A DNA stretch of 46,590 nt, from assembly GCA_038209965.1 (NCBI GenBank), contig JBBQXF010000025.1:1-46590 (forward strand), written 5' to 3'. The position numbers and the translations under genes are program-made. Under the pieces are notes generated by a model. It was not told the DNA's origin. It ran no database searches and was given only the letters and a program-made list of their open reading frames with translations. Of this stretch, positions 32,744 to 41,793 are shown piece by piece; position 1 is the stretch's first letter, and each line of letters opens with the position of its first letter. This DNA is from JALONO01 sp038209965. GTDB taxonomy: Bacteria > Bacteroidota > Bacteroidia > Cytophagales > Thermoflexibacteraceae.

Positions 32744-34681
32744 ATGAAACAAAAAGTAAACTATCTAAGTCTGGCATTTCTGCTGGCCGTCGGGCTGGGC
32801 ACTGATGTCTTGGCGCAGAGACAAATATCATCGACCAAAGTAACCGACCGAATCTATAAAAGGGACGTACAACCAAGGCGCGAGCGGATGCCGAATATTA
32901 TCAACACGCTTTTGCATGATGAATATTCACCGGCCATCAGCCCAGATGCCAACACCTTGGTTTATCAGACCAACCGCGGCGGGAAAAATTGGGAGACCTA
33001 TCGTCTGTGGCAAGCCAAACGCGACACTGTGACCGGTTTCTGGATGGAACCTGCTCCCATCGAGTCTATCAACAGCAAGGCAGCCGAAGGTGATTTCATC
33101 GGTGGTCCGTTCATTTCTTATGACGGGGAAACGCTGTACTTCCACGCTAAGTTTGGTGGCGGGTCCGAGGATCTTTACATGTCCAAGAAAGAAGCCAATG
33201 GTGAATGGGGTGCCCCCGCTACCATCGGTGGCAGTGTCAACAGCGGTGATTATGAAGGGTTTCCTTCGGTTTCTTCGGATGGCCAACGCCTCTATTTTGT
33301 AAAGAAGGGCAATGATCAAAAAGGTGCACAATGTTACAAATTGATGGTTTCCAAAGCTGATATCGATGGTAACTTTGGTGCCCCTGAGGAACTTCCTTCG
33401 CCCGTTAATGCAGGTTGCGAAGCCCATGTACGCATCATGCCCGACAACGAGTCAATCGTTTTCTCTTCTACCCGTCGTGGTGGCAGCCCCAAGCGTTCAA
33501 ATGATTTTGATCTATACTATTCCCGGGTACAAGCCGGTGGCGCTTGGGAAGAGCCAAAGCCCGCTGACATTGAACCTTTGGTGAAAACTTCCATGTACTC
33601 TTACCAGCCTGAAGTGTTGGTGGCAGTGGCCGTCAACGATGCACCCCACGTTGTAGCTTATTACACTGCCTACCAAGGAGCCTCTTCGGAGCTTTTCACT
33701 ATCCCCATGCCCGATGGCATGAAGCCCAAGCGCACTTGTAACTTCCAAGCCAGGTTGGTGGATAGCGAAGACAAGCCAGTGCCCGCCGCAGTAATCAAAG
33801 TGGACAATGACACCCGCCCATCTTTGAGCTACGTGATGCGCGCCAAAGATGGCAAGTTTGCTACCGTCATTACCGAAGGAAACAAGTATAAGTTTACGGT
33901 TGAGGTAGCTGACAATGAGCCAGTAGTGGTTTACTCTGACCTCACCAATGGTTTTGATGCCGGTGACTGCGAAAAGACCATTGTGATTGCGGGTGCTAGT
34001 GTTAAAGCTACCATTGCAGTTATCGACGGTCTGACCCGTGATGCCATTGAAAATGGCAATGTAGGGATCACTCCCAACGATGCTTCGAAAGGTAAAGTAT
34101 CTGATCAGAAGAAAATTGGACCTGGTAAGTATGAGGTAATGCTGAAAAATGGGACAATGTATTGTGCCCAAGGTACTGCCGACCAATACAAGCCAGCAGT
34201 TATCTCCATCGACTTGACCAACAAGAAAGCTGGCGATACCGTGAACCGTGAAATCATGCTCTATGACCTGAGCCGGATCCAGTTCGACAACATTAACTTC
34301 AATACTGCCCGCCCACGGAACACGACTCCCAAAGAACTGGATCAAGCCCTGTTACCAAAAGCACGGACAGAATTGGACAAGGTGGTTAAATTCTTGCAGG
34401 ATTACCCATTTGTGAGTGTAAGTGTAGAAGGCCATACCGATTACCGTGGCAATGACGCTTTCAACCAAGCACTTTCACAACGCCGTACCGATGCAGCCAC
34501 GCGTTATCTCCTGGCCAAAGGTGTAGCTGAGGCTAGGGTAGTTTCTAAAGGCTTTGGTGAAACCAGCCCGATTGTTCCCAACGAAGTAAATGGCAAACGC
34601 AATGATGCCAATATGTCGCTCAATCGTCGCGTTGAGTTCAAAGTTGTACAAAAAGACTCTGACGACGCTGCTTGTAAGTAG
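32744..34681 (+). CDS. PD40-repeat OmpA-family outer-membrane/peptidoglycan-associated protein
   Basis: The 645-residue protein has a signal peptide ending VLAQ. Residues about 60-320 contain WD40-like PD40 blades: AISPDANTLVYQTNRGG, ISYDGETLYFHAKFGGGSEDLYMSK, SVSSDGQRLYFVKKG, IMPDNESIVFSSTRRGG, each with the SxDGxxLYF pattern. Residues about 345-500 look like two small beta domains of the carboxypeptidase-regulatory type (ARLVDSEDKPVPAAVIKVDND). The C-terminal 120 residues are an OmpA domain: VSVEGHTDYRGNDAFNQALSQRRTDAATRYL, the peptidoglycan-binding signature, and NRRVEFKVV at the end. Such proteins link the outer membrane to the wall; in gliding or type IX secretion systems PorE-like proteins share this layout, but other components are not here. 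Codons ending in T and a lower GC suggest high expression. It is alone, with its own promoter and two terminator hairpins. Confidence 0.9.
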   Translation: MKQKVNYLSLAFLLAVGLGTDVLAQRQISSTKVTDRIYKRDVQPRRERMPNIINTLLHDEYSPAISPDANTLVYQTNRGGKNWETYRLWQAKRDTVTGFWMEPAPIESINSKAAEGDFIGGPFISYDGETLYFHAKFGGGSEDLYMSKKEANGEWGAPATIGGSVNSGDYEGFPSVSSDGQRLYFVKKGNDQKGAQCYKLMVSKADIDGNFGAPEELPSPVNAGCEAHVRIMPDNESIVFSSTRRGGSPKRSNDFDLYYSRVQAGGAWEEPKPADIEPLVKTSMYSYQPEVLVAVAVNDAPHVVAYYTAYQGASSELFTIPMPDGMKPKRTCNFQARLVDSEDKPVPAAVIKVDNDTRPSLSYVMRAKDGKFATVITEGNKYKFTVEVADNEPVVVYSDLTNGFDAGDCEKTIVIAGASVKATIAVIDGLTRDAIENGNVGITPNDASKGKVSDQKKIGPGKYEVMLKNGTMYCAQGTADQYKPAVISIDLTNKKAGDTVNREIMLYDLSRIQFDNINFNTARPRNTTPKELDQALLPKARTELDKVVKFLQDYPFVSVSVEGHTDYRGNDAFNQALSQRRTDAATRYLLAKGVAEARVVSKGFGETSPIVPNEVNGKRNDANMSLNRRVEFKVVQKDSDDAACK

Positions 34682-34703
34682 TAGGCTTGGATGATCAACC
34701 GAC

Positions 34704-34737
34704 AAAGACCGTGGTTCTCGTTTGAGCCACGGTCTTT
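34704..34737 (+). terminator. Terminator of the PD40-OmpA gene
   Basis: An 11-bp stem (aaagaccgtgg / ccacggtcttt) with a 12-base loop, 22 bases after the stop codon and ending in T residues. Confidence 0.85.
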
Positions 34738-34800
34738 ACTTTGGGCAAATGCCGGTTGGCTGGTTTGCGGAAAGGCATATTGTTTGAGCATTTGTGGTAA

Positions 34801-34846
34801 TCAAAAATCATCGGGTCGGCCCAAGGGTCAACCCGATGATTTTTGA
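34801..34846. terminator. Bidirectional terminator before the carboxylase gene
   Basis: A perfect 16-bp stem (tcaaaaatcatcgggt and its complement at 34831-34846) with a 14-base loop. It lies 40 bases beyond the stop of the carboxylase gene on the - strand, and can end that transcript or back up the one from the left. Confidence 0.85.
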
Positions 34847-34886
34847 TTTTTAACTGTTCAAGCTGTTCAGCGGGCCGCGGGCCAAA

Positions 34887-36440
34887 TCACAAAGGAATAT
34901 TGCCATGTTTTTTTCTTGGCAGTTTATCCACTTTATTCTCCAGCATTTTAAAGGCAATGATGAGTTTTTTCCGGGTGTCCTCCGGTTGGATCACTTCGTC
35001 GATGAAGCCCCGGTGGGCCGCTCGCCACGGATTGGCGAACTTGTCGTTGTACTCGTCTTCTTTTTCCTTGTGAACCGTTGTGGGGTCGGCTGCTTCCAAA
35101 ATTTCTTTGCGAAAAATAATCTCCGCCGCACCCTTAGCCCCCATGACCGCGATTTCGGCAGTTGGCCAAGCATAGTTCATATCAGCTCCAATGTGTTTGG
35201 AATTCATCACGTCATACGCACCCCCGTAGGCTTTGCGCGTGATCACGGTTATCCGTGGCACAGTGGCTTCGCAGAAAGCATATAGTAACTTGGCCCCGTT
35301 GGTAATGATCCCCCGCCACTCCTGATCGGTGCCCGGCAAGAAGCCTGGCACATCCACCAACACCAACAGCGGCACATTGAATGAATCGCAGAAGCGCACA
35401 AAGCGGGCAGCCTTGTTGCTCGAATTGATGTCCAAACAGCCGGCCAATACAGCCGGTTGATTACCGACTATGCCCACACTGCGCCCGCCGATCCGGGCAA
35501 AACCAACCACAATGTTCTCCGCAAAATGCTTGTGGACTTCCAAAAAACCCTCATTCCCGCCGTCGATGATCCCGTGGATTACTTCCCGCATGTCATAAGG
35601 CATATTGGCATTATCGGGCACAATTTGGTTGAGATCGGGCCGCGTCTCATCGCCCTGCACGTAAGGCAACTGGGGAACTTGATCCTCACAGTTTTGGGGA
35701 ATAAAGCTCAGTAGTTTCTTGATGTGGTTGATGCAGTCCACCTCGTTGGCACACGAAAAATGGGTCACTCCACTCTTGGTGCTGTGGGTGGAAGCCCCAC
35801 CCAACTCTTCGGAGGTAACTTCTTCGTGCGTAACCGTCTTGACTACATTGGGCCCAGTCACAAACATGTAGGAGGTGTTCTCGACCATCATCACAAAGTC
35901 GGTAATGGCGGGGGAATACACTGCCCCCCCTGCGCACGGCCCCATGATGGCCGATATTTGGGGCACAACGCCCGAAGCTAGGGTATTGCGATAGAAAATA
36001 TCGGCATACCCGCCCAAGGACATTACGCCTTCTTGAATCCTGGCCCCACCCGAATCGTTGAGGCCGACCACTGGCGCGCCATTTTTCATGGCCAGATCCA
36101 TGATCTTACAAATTTTCTCGGCGTGGGTTTCGGACAGCGAACCACCAAAAACGGTAAAATCTTGCGAAAAAACATAAATCATCCGACCATTGACCTTGCC
36201 ATAACCAGTCACCACGCCATCTCCCAAGTAATATTCCTTATCCAGCCCAAAATCTTTGCAGCGGTGCATAACAAACTTGCCAATCTCTTCAAACGATCCT
36301 GGATCAAGCAATAAATCGATCCTTTCGCGGGCAGTAAGTTTCCCTTTTTTGTGTTGGGCTGCGATCCTGGACTGCCCGCCGCCAAGTTGGGCCTCGGCAT
36401 TTTTACGCGCCAGTTCGGTATCTCTATCGATTTTGGTCAT
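34887..36440 (-). CDS. pccB: Acyl-CoA carboxylase beta (carboxyltransferase) subunit, propionyl-CoA type
   Basis: The 517-residue protein matches the propionyl-CoA carboxylase beta/methylmalonyl-CoA decarboxylase alpha family in length and motifs. It starts with a helical region (RDTELARKNAEAQLGGG, KLTARERIDLLLDPGSFEEIG), then the crotonase-like N-terminal half with SGGARIQEGVMSLGGYADIF and the oxyanion segments GPCAGGAVYSPAITDF, and the C-terminal half with FLEVHKHFAENIVVGFARIGG, VPGFLPGTDQEWRGIITNGAKLLYAF and KAYGGAYDVMNSKHIGAD. It transfers CO2 from carboxybiotin to an acyl-CoA, most likely propionyl-CoA, giving methylmalonyl-CoA, which the epimerase encoded at 21169 could use. The needed biotin carboxylase and carrier may be AccC/AccB at 4390-6248 or other proteins outside. 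A decarboxylase role cannot be excluded. Single-gene transcript. Confidence 0.88.
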   Translation of the reverse strand: MTKIDRDTELARKNAEAQLGGGQSRIAAQHKKGKLTARERIDLLLDPGSFEEIGKFVMHRCKDFGLDKEYYLGDGVVTGYGKVNGRMIYVFSQDFTVFGGSLSETHAEKICKIMDLAMKNGAPVVGLNDSGGARIQEGVMSLGGYADIFYRNTLASGVVPQISAIMGPCAGGAVYSPAITDFVMMVENTSYMFVTGPNVVKTVTHEEVTSEELGGASTHSTKSGVTHFSCANEVDCINHIKKLLSFIPQNCEDQVPQLPYVQGDETRPDLNQIVPDNANMPYDMREVIHGIIDGGNEGFLEVHKHFAENIVVGFARIGGRSVGIVGNQPAVLAGCLDINSSNKAARFVRFCDSFNVPLLVLVDVPGFLPGTDQEWRGIITNGAKLLYAFCEATVPRITVITRKAYGGAYDVMNSKHIGADMNYAWPTAEIAVMGAKGAAEIIFRKEILEAADPTTVHKEKEDEYNDKFANPWRAAHRGFIDEVIQPEDTRKKLIIAFKMLENKVDKLPRKKHGNIPL

Positions 36441-36531
36441 GGTATTAAATGAATACTAAGTGGTCACTTTTTTGATTTGTGCAAGTAAATTTATCGGATG
36501 GCACACCCTATTTTCTGACTAATCGGATTCA

Positions 36532-37569
36532 TCATCTGATTCCCGCCCGATCCAAGGCTGAACGAAACTTGGCTGCGTTTACTTTGTGCTCCTCAAAAGT
36601 TTCGGCAAATACATGGTAACCGGAAAAGTCTTCTTTGGCGCACATAAAGATATATTTATTCCGGTCATAATTCAACACCGCTTCAACGGCCGGAATAGGT
36701 GGTAAATTGATCGGCCCAGGGGGCAGCCCAGTATATTTGTACGTATTGTAGGGCGAATCGAACGTTAAGTCAGCAAAAGTGAGCCGACGGATCCCAAAAT
36801 TACCAATGCCATAAATTACTGTCGGATCGGCCTGAAGTGGCATATTCTGCAGCAAGCGGTTCATGTAAAGACCGGCAATGAGTTTTGCTTCAGCCCTTTT
36901 TTTGGTTTCGGCCTCTACGATGGAAGCCAAAATGACCACTTTGATGGGACTAAGCCCAATTTCTTCCGCCTTGGCCTTACGGGCCGCTGTCCAAAATTTT
37001 TCATACTCTTTCTGCATTTTTTTTAACAATACCACCTCGTCGACCGTCCAGTACATTTCGTAGGTGTTGGGTTGAAACATGGCCAGAATAGTGGTCGTAT
37101 CAAAGCCCAGCTTGGCTGTTTCCGTGGGGGAGTTGAGCAAGGCCAGAAACTTGGCTGAATCGGCCAGCAGGTTGCGACAGATTTTGCCCGCCAAGTCGCG
37201 TTTTATCCGCACATTGTTGAAGGTAACTTTTACCGGATCCTGGGCCCCGCTCCGAAGCTTGCGAACCACAGCCAAGTTGGTCATGCTGGGTTGCAGCAGG
37301 TAGCGGCCCGGTTTTACCAACGTTTGGTATTCCAAGATTTTGGCCACAAACCTAAAAGAAACTTCATCCCCAATCGCCCCGTGGGCTTGGAGGGAATCGA
37401 CCACTTGCCCAAAATCAGCACTTGGGGGGATAAAAATAGCGACCGGCTGTTGCTTTCCGGCCAAGACATTGGGCTGAAAGAAGATTTGGTAGGCATAAAG
37501 GCCAAACACTGACAGCAGGACGGCAAGGCCAATATAGACAATGAGAATGTACTTAAACTTTTTGGTCAT
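36532..37569 (-). CDS. mltG: Endolytic murein transglycosylase
   Basis: MltG cleaves nascent glycan strands of peptidoglycan at the inner membrane, setting strand length. The 345-residue protein begins MTKKFKYILIVYIGLAVLLSVFGLYAY, a single N-terminal anchor helix with a short cytoplasmic tail. Residues about 45-120 form a LysM-like subdomain (FIPPSADFGQVVDSLQAHG). The YceG catalytic domain follows, with the family signature ILASIVEAETKKRAEAKLIAGLYMNRL read across residues about 212-238, in which the Glu of SIVEAET is the catalytic residue, and MPLQADPTVIYGIG, YNTYKYTGLPPGPINLPP and a final FAETFEEH. All expected parts are there. It lies 52 bases downstream of cutC in the same direction and is probably co-transcribed. 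Confidence 0.94.
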   Translation of the reverse strand: MTKKFKYILIVYIGLAVLLSVFGLYAYQIFFQPNVLAGKQQPVAIFIPPSADFGQVVDSLQAHGAIGDEVSFRFVAKILEYQTLVKPGRYLLQPSMTNLAVVRKLRSGAQDPVKVTFNNVRIKRDLAGKICRNLLADSAKFLALLNSPTETAKLGFDTTTILAMFQPNTYEMYWTVDEVVLLKKMQKEYEKFWTAARKAKAEEIGLSPIKVVILASIVEAETKKRAEAKLIAGLYMNRLLQNMPLQADPTVIYGIGNFGIRRLTFADLTFDSPYNTYKYTGLPPGPINLPPIPAVEAVLNYDRNKYIFMCAKEDFSGYHVFAETFEEHKVNAAKFRSALDRAGIR

Positions 37570-37621
37570 GTGGTTGATTGGACAATAACGGGAGCAAATT
37601 TACTTCACCCAAACCATTTTT

Positions 37622-38389
37622 TCATAGCGTTGGCGTTGATGATTGTCGGTTGGCCAGCCCCAGATGCGCGGCGGCCACTTGGTGCGCGCTGGTCATAAAC
37701 CAACTAAACTCTGAGAGTGGCGGCTGGCTACCCATCACCGCGTTCGGGTTGCGGTAGCGCATTTGGCTTTCAACCGGAGTTTTGGCCGACAGGTGGAACT
37801 CTTGTGCCTTGGTCGCCGCCCAAATTTCACCGATATTTTCTGGAGTGATGCCCGCTCCTGGCATCACCACCAAACGTCCGGCCGATTGGGCCACCAACTT
37901 GGCCAATAGGGCCCGGCCCGCATAGGCGCTGGGCGACTGGCCGGAACTGAGCACCCGGGCGCAACCCAACTCGATCAAAACCTCGAGAGCGGCGGCTGGA
38001 TCGGCCAGCATGTCAAAAGCGCGATGGAAAGTGAAGGGCAATGGATGTGCCGCCGCGATCAACTGGGCAGTATGGCTTTGATCCACCTCCCCATCGGCCG
38101 TGAGTGCCCCTGCGACGATGCCATTGGCCCCCAGCGACTTGGCAAATTCAATCTCCCGTTTCATCAAACGAATTTCCCCGGGGGCATACAAGAAGTCGCC
38201 CCGGCGGGGCCGGATCAGGACAAACAGGTCTATGGCCGCCAAACTGCGCACCAGCTCGATCAGGCCCGCGCTGGGTGTAGTGCCGCCATCGGCTAAATTG
38301 GCGGCCAGCTCGAGGCGGTTGGCCCCACCGCTGACGGCCGCTTGGGCCGAGGGCAGGGAATCAATGGCTACTTCGATAAAGGGCTGCAT
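37622..38389 (-). CDS. cutC: CutC family protein (copper homeostasis CutC homologue)
   Basis: The ATG at 38389 (MQPFIEVAIDSLPSAQAAVSGGANRLELAANLADGG across the first 36 residues) gives 255 residues, the family length; the five earlier codons begin with TTG and are not used. The TIM-barrel signatures are present: GANRLELAANL, TPSAGLIE, FVLIRPRRGDFLY, IVAGALTADGEVDQ, TFHRAFDMLADP, RVLSSGQSPSAYAG and MPGAGITPENI. CutC was linked to copper tolerance in E. coli, but that role has been questioned and its enzymatic function is unknown, so the name states homology only. It is first in a cutC-mltG pair. Confidence 0.93.
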   Translation of the reverse strand: MQPFIEVAIDSLPSAQAAVSGGANRLELAANLADGGTTPSAGLIELVRSLAAIDLFVLIRPRRGDFLYAPGEIRLMKREIEFAKSLGANGIVAGALTADGEVDQSHTAQLIAAAHPLPFTFHRAFDMLADPAAALEVLIELGCARVLSSGQSPSAYAGRALLAKLVAQSAGRLVVMPGAGITPENIGEIWAATKAQEFHLSAKTPVESQMRYRNPNAVMGSQPPLSEFSWFMTSAHQVAAAHLGLANRQSSTPTL

Positions 38390-38547
38390 TGAGTGACTGG
38401 TCAAGAACCGATTAAATCATTGCTTTCTCCCCAAAGCTAAGGGATTTTGTGATTTGGGATCGGTGCAACTGTTAATTTGCCCCAACCTTTGCGCCTTTAT
38501 CTACGTAAATTATAAATTGCATCCTCTTTTCTCATCAATTGCTGCTT

Positions 38548-38883
38548 ATGAAATTTTATAAGGTAGTAGTACCAATAATGGCCGCGCTCGCCTTATCCGC
38601 CTGTTCCGATACCAGCACTGGGCCCGTGCAAGATTTGGCCCAAGCGGTGGACAAAGAAGGGGCGGTAGAGCTATCCCTCCAAACTATCCACTTGGACAAT
38701 GCCCGCGATGTGATGGCCGCGCACTACAAAATTTGGGCAAAAGGTAATTTAATCAAGGAATTTACCAAATATGACACCCTGCCCCGGCTTGGTAAATCAA
38801 TGACCGAATATGCCGATGAAAATGGCGACACTAAAGTCGCTGACATGGATCTAGATTATGAATTTTACGTAACTGTAAAATAA
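38548..38883 (+). CDS. Small lipoprotein, unknown function
   Basis: The ATG at 38548 (111 residues) gives MKFYKVVVPIMAALALSAC, a lipoprotein signal with the lipidated Cys near residue 19; a TTG start three codons earlier is less likely. The mature part is about 90 residues, acidic, without cysteines, with LSLQTIHLDNARDVMAAHYKIWAKGN and an Asp-rich end (DENGDTKVADMDLDYEF) that could bind calcium, which is a guess. No family recognised. It is followed 32 bases later by another small exported protein in the same direction, likely in one transcript. Confidence 0.75.
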   Translation: MKFYKVVVPIMAALALSACSDTSTGPVQDLAQAVDKEGAVELSLQTIHLDNARDVMAAHYKIWAKGNLIKEFTKYDTLPRLGKSMTEYADENGDTKVADMDLDYEFYVTVK

Positions 38884-38915
38884 AACTTTACTTTTCCAAT
38901 CGCTAACAAGCCAAG

Positions 38916-39230
38916 ATGAAAAAATCCAAAACGATTACCTTACTATTCGTTACCAGTTTATTGACTGTTTCGGCCAATGCGCAAACGCCCGCTGAAGGCC
39001 CCCAAAAACAGCGTTTGTTTGTCCGCAGCGACACCACCCAAAAATACACCCATGCGCACACTACAGGCATAGGAACTGGCTTTTTTGTGTTTCGGGCTTT
39101 CGGGGCCATGCGAAATGGACAATATATGCGGCAGGGATACACCAATCCAGCCCGCCCGAACAGTGTGCCCATGGGGAACGGTACGGTGAGCCGGGGCGGT
39201 TTTGGTCGCTCAATGAGTGTATCATCCTAG
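38916..39230 (+). CDS. Small exported protein with a Gly/Ser/Arg-rich end, unknown function
   Basis: The 104-residue protein begins MKKSKTITLLFVTSLLTVSANAQ, a signal peptide. The remaining 80 residues are basic, with QRLFVRSDTTQKYTHAHTTGIGTGFFVFRAFG, read across about 33-65, and a Gly/Asn/Ser-rich end (GNGTVSRGGFGRSMSVSS). No cysteine or recognised domain. It is the second gene of a pair with the small lipoprotein at 38548. Downstream hairpins at 39284 and 39381 may end the transcript. Confidence 0.72.
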   Translation: MKKSKTITLLFVTSLLTVSANAQTPAEGPQKQRLFVRSDTTQKYTHAHTTGIGTGFFVFRAFGAMRNGQYMRQGYTNPARPNSVPMGNGTVSRGGFGRSMSVSS

Positions 39231-39702
39231 TGGATGGGCGAAAACCCGCCTTGGATCCAACTGATTTTGTGGCTAATGAGCCGCCAAGCTGCCACCTTAG
39301 TCGATGGGTGGCGGCTTGGTCGGGGCTGCACAGTGAACTACGACCTCGCTCAGTAGTCGGCAATGGATCTGCCACTTAACGGACGCGTGGTTGCGAGCAT
39401 CCACGCGTCCTATAAAGCTCAGAATTGCTATTTGGCTTGGGTTTGGCCAAGGACGCTGGCCATTTTCCATCCCCGGACACTTATCCGTTTTTGGCTGGTA
39501 ACTCCATATTACCTGATTTCAGCCGGTGGCAACAAAGCCGGACGGGGCAACCCAAATGCCGAGTTGGGGCACAGCAAGCAAGGGGACATTTGTCCGGTCC
39601 CAAAAAAAGTGGCTTGAGTGGGGCTGGGCACTTTTTGATGGCCCAAAAAAAGCCCAACTTAGCGGCTGGTCAGCGGTCTATTGCAGGGGTGACCAGCTTC
39701 GA
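39231..39702. other. Gene-free stretch with two hairpins
   Basis: About 500 bases separate the small exported gene from acs. They hold a 13-bp stem with one G-U-type pair (39284-39296 with 39307-39319), a perfect 10-bp stem ggacgcgtgg/ccacgcgtcc (39381-39390 with 39401-39410), and at the end the acs promoter. Neither hairpin has a U-tract. An 84-codon frame from 39363 has no protein-like character. I recognise no RNA gene. Confidence 0.45.
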
Positions 39703-39710
39703 TACCTTTT
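39680..39710 (+). promoter_or_regulatory. Promoter of acs
   Basis: ATTG at 39680-39683, exactly 19 bases, then TACCTTTT at 39703-39710, one mismatch in each box against TTTG-N19-TAnnTTTG. The start codon lies 24 bases further. Confidence 0.55.
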
Positions 39711-39734
39711 TTGCGACACTAATTCGGCAGAAAT

Positions 39735-41660
39735 ATGAAAAAAATCAGCTCATTTGTACAATATGTGCAAGAATATGAACGAAGTGTAAGCCACCCCGAA
39801 GCTTTTTGGGAAGAAATTGCTGATTACTTCCAGTGGCGCAAAAAATGGGACAAAGTGCTGGAATGGGATTTTGTGGACTACCAAGCCCAATGGTTCATCA
39901 ACGGGAAGCTTAATATCACCGAAAACTGCTTAGACCGGCATTTGGCCGAACGCGGTGATCAGGTGGCCCTTTTGTGGGAAGCCAATGACCCTACCCAAGC
40001 GGCCCAAAAAATTACCTACCGCGAACTTCACCGAAATGTTTGTCAGTTTGCCAATGTGTTGAAGACCAATGGTGTAGCGAAAGGCGATCGCGTGTGCATT
40101 TACATGCCGATGGTGCCCGAAGTAGCGGTGGCGATGCTGGCCTGCGCCCGCGTGGGAGCCATTCATTCGGTTGTCTTTGCGGGTTTTTCGGCCAGTGCCC
40201 TTGCCGATCGGATCAATGACTGCACTTGCAAAGTCGTGCTCACCGCCGATTTTGCCAGCCGTGGCAGCAAGTTAATGGGGGTAAAAGAAATTGTTGACGA
40301 AGCGCTGCTAACTTGCCCAACGGTGGAGCGTACCATTGTCTTCCAAAAAACCAATGAAGGATGCAACATGGTGCCCAGCCGCGACCGCTGGTGGCACGAG
40401 GCCGTGGCCCAGGAAAGTACCGAGTGTGAGGCCACCGAAATGGATGCCGAAGACCCCCTGTTCACCCTTTACACCTCGGGATCTACCGGCAAACCCAAGG
40501 GAGTCGTCCACACAACTGGCGGTTACATGGTTTACACGGGCTATACTTTCAAAAATGTGTTCCAATACGAAGCCGGCGATGTCTATTGGTGCACGGCAGA
40601 TGTGGGCTGGATCACGGGCCATTCCTATCTGCTGTACGGCCCACTGCTCAACGGGGCGACAACGCTCTTTTTTGAGGGCGTGCCAACCTACCCAGCCCCC
40701 GACCGCTTCTGGCAGGTCTGTGAAAAGCATAAAGTAAATATATTCTACACCGCTCCAACCGCCATCCGATCGTTGATGAGCTTTGGCGAAACTTATCCCG
40801 ATGCTTACGCGCTCACCTCGCTCAAGGTGCTGGGATCGGTGGGCGAACCAATCAATGAAGAAGCTTGGCACTGGTACCATGACCACGTGGGCAAGGGCCG
40901 TTGCCCCATTACCGACACTTGGTGGCAGACCGAAACCGGTGGGATCATGATCGCGCCCATCCCGCACGTTACGATCCAGAAACCGACCTTTGCCACCCTG
41001 CCCCTGCCGGGCATCCAGCCGATCCTGGTCGACGACAAGGGCAACGAACTGATCGGCAATCCCCAAGAAGGCAATTTATGCATCAAATTCCCGTGGCCGT
41101 CAATGATCCGCACCACTTATGGCGACCACGAGCGTTGTAAACAAACCTACTTTTCCACCTACAAAGGATTGTACTTTACCGGTGACGGTTGCCGGCGTGA
41201 CGAGGACGGCTACTACCGCATCACGGGCCGGGTCGACGATGTGATCAATGTATCGGGCCACCGGATTGGTACTGCCGAAGTGGAGAATGCCATCAACGAG
41301 CACCAGTTTGTAGTGGAGTCGGCGGTGGTCGGCTATCCGCATGACATCAAAGGCCAAGGCATCTATGCCTACGTGATCTGCTCTGACATTCCCAAAGACA
41401 CCGATGGGTTTCGCAAAGAAGTCTTGCGCGAGGTGACGCGGGTCATTGGCCCGATTGCGAAGCCCGACATGATCCAGATCGTGGATGGCCTGCCCAAGAC
41501 CCGCTCGGGCAAGATCATGCGCCGCATTTTGCGCAAGGTGGCCGAGGGCGAAACGACCAACTTGGGCGACACTTCCACCCTGCTTGACCCATCGGTGGTG
41601 GAACGGATCAAAACTGGGGCCGAGGAACTGCGCAAGTCATTAGTTCAGCCCAAGTTATAA
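39735..41660 (+). CDS. acs: Acetyl-CoA synthetase (AMP-forming)
   Basis: The 641-residue protein converts acetate, ATP and CoA to acetyl-CoA. It has the N-terminal Acs domain (FWEEIADYFQWRKKWDKVLEWDF), the P-loop TLYTSGSTGKPKGVVHTTGGYM near residues 245-266, the WCTADVGWITGHSY segment, the adenine motif DTWWQTETGG near 394-403, and the hinge region YYRITGRVDDVINVSGHRIGT near 493-513. The catalytic Lys, which in this family is controlled by acetylation, is in LPKTRSGKIMRR at about residue 593. Substrate-pocket Trp in DTWWQTE supports acetate rather than a larger acid. It has its own promoter and ends at a long bidirectional hairpin; it is a single-gene transcript. Confidence 0.95.
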   Translation: MKKISSFVQYVQEYERSVSHPEAFWEEIADYFQWRKKWDKVLEWDFVDYQAQWFINGKLNITENCLDRHLAERGDQVALLWEANDPTQAAQKITYRELHRNVCQFANVLKTNGVAKGDRVCIYMPMVPEVAVAMLACARVGAIHSVVFAGFSASALADRINDCTCKVVLTADFASRGSKLMGVKEIVDEALLTCPTVERTIVFQKTNEGCNMVPSRDRWWHEAVAQESTECEATEMDAEDPLFTLYTSGSTGKPKGVVHTTGGYMVYTGYTFKNVFQYEAGDVYWCTADVGWITGHSYLLYGPLLNGATTLFFEGVPTYPAPDRFWQVCEKHKVNIFYTAPTAIRSLMSFGETYPDAYALTSLKVLGSVGEPINEEAWHWYHDHVGKGRCPITDTWWQTETGGIMIAPIPHVTIQKPTFATLPLPGIQPILVDDKGNELIGNPQEGNLCIKFPWPSMIRTTYGDHERCKQTYFSTYKGLYFTGDGCRRDEDGYYRITGRVDDVINVSGHRIGTAEVENAINEHQFVVESAVVGYPHDIKGQGIYAYVICSDIPKDTDGFRKEVLREVTRVIGPIAKPDMIQIVDGLPKTRSGKIMRRILRKVAEGETTNLGDTSTLLDPSVVERIKTGAEELRKSLVQPKL

Positions 41661-41720
41661 ATTTTAGATGATTGGGGTTGCGAAGTCACCGACTTTGCAA
41701 AACAGTCGCAAGCTTCGCAA

Positions 41721-41770
41721 AACGCCCACAAAAAAACTGCCCAATCTAGGGCCGTTTTTCTGTGGGCGTT
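41721..41770. terminator. Bidirectional terminator between acs and the acyl-CoA dehydrogenase gene
   Basis: A 22-bp stem with two mismatches (arms 41721-41742 and 41749-41770) and a six-base loop lies between two convergent genes. It contains A and T tracts in its middle. Confidence 0.82.
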
Positions 41771-41793
41771 TCATCCACCGAGGTCAACTTGGC

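Noticed and set aside
39363..39617. 84-codon frame between the small exported gene and acs
   Set aside because: It overlaps a perfect hairpin, has no signal or domain, and its composition is that of non-coding DNA. The region is better described as a spacer with hairpins.
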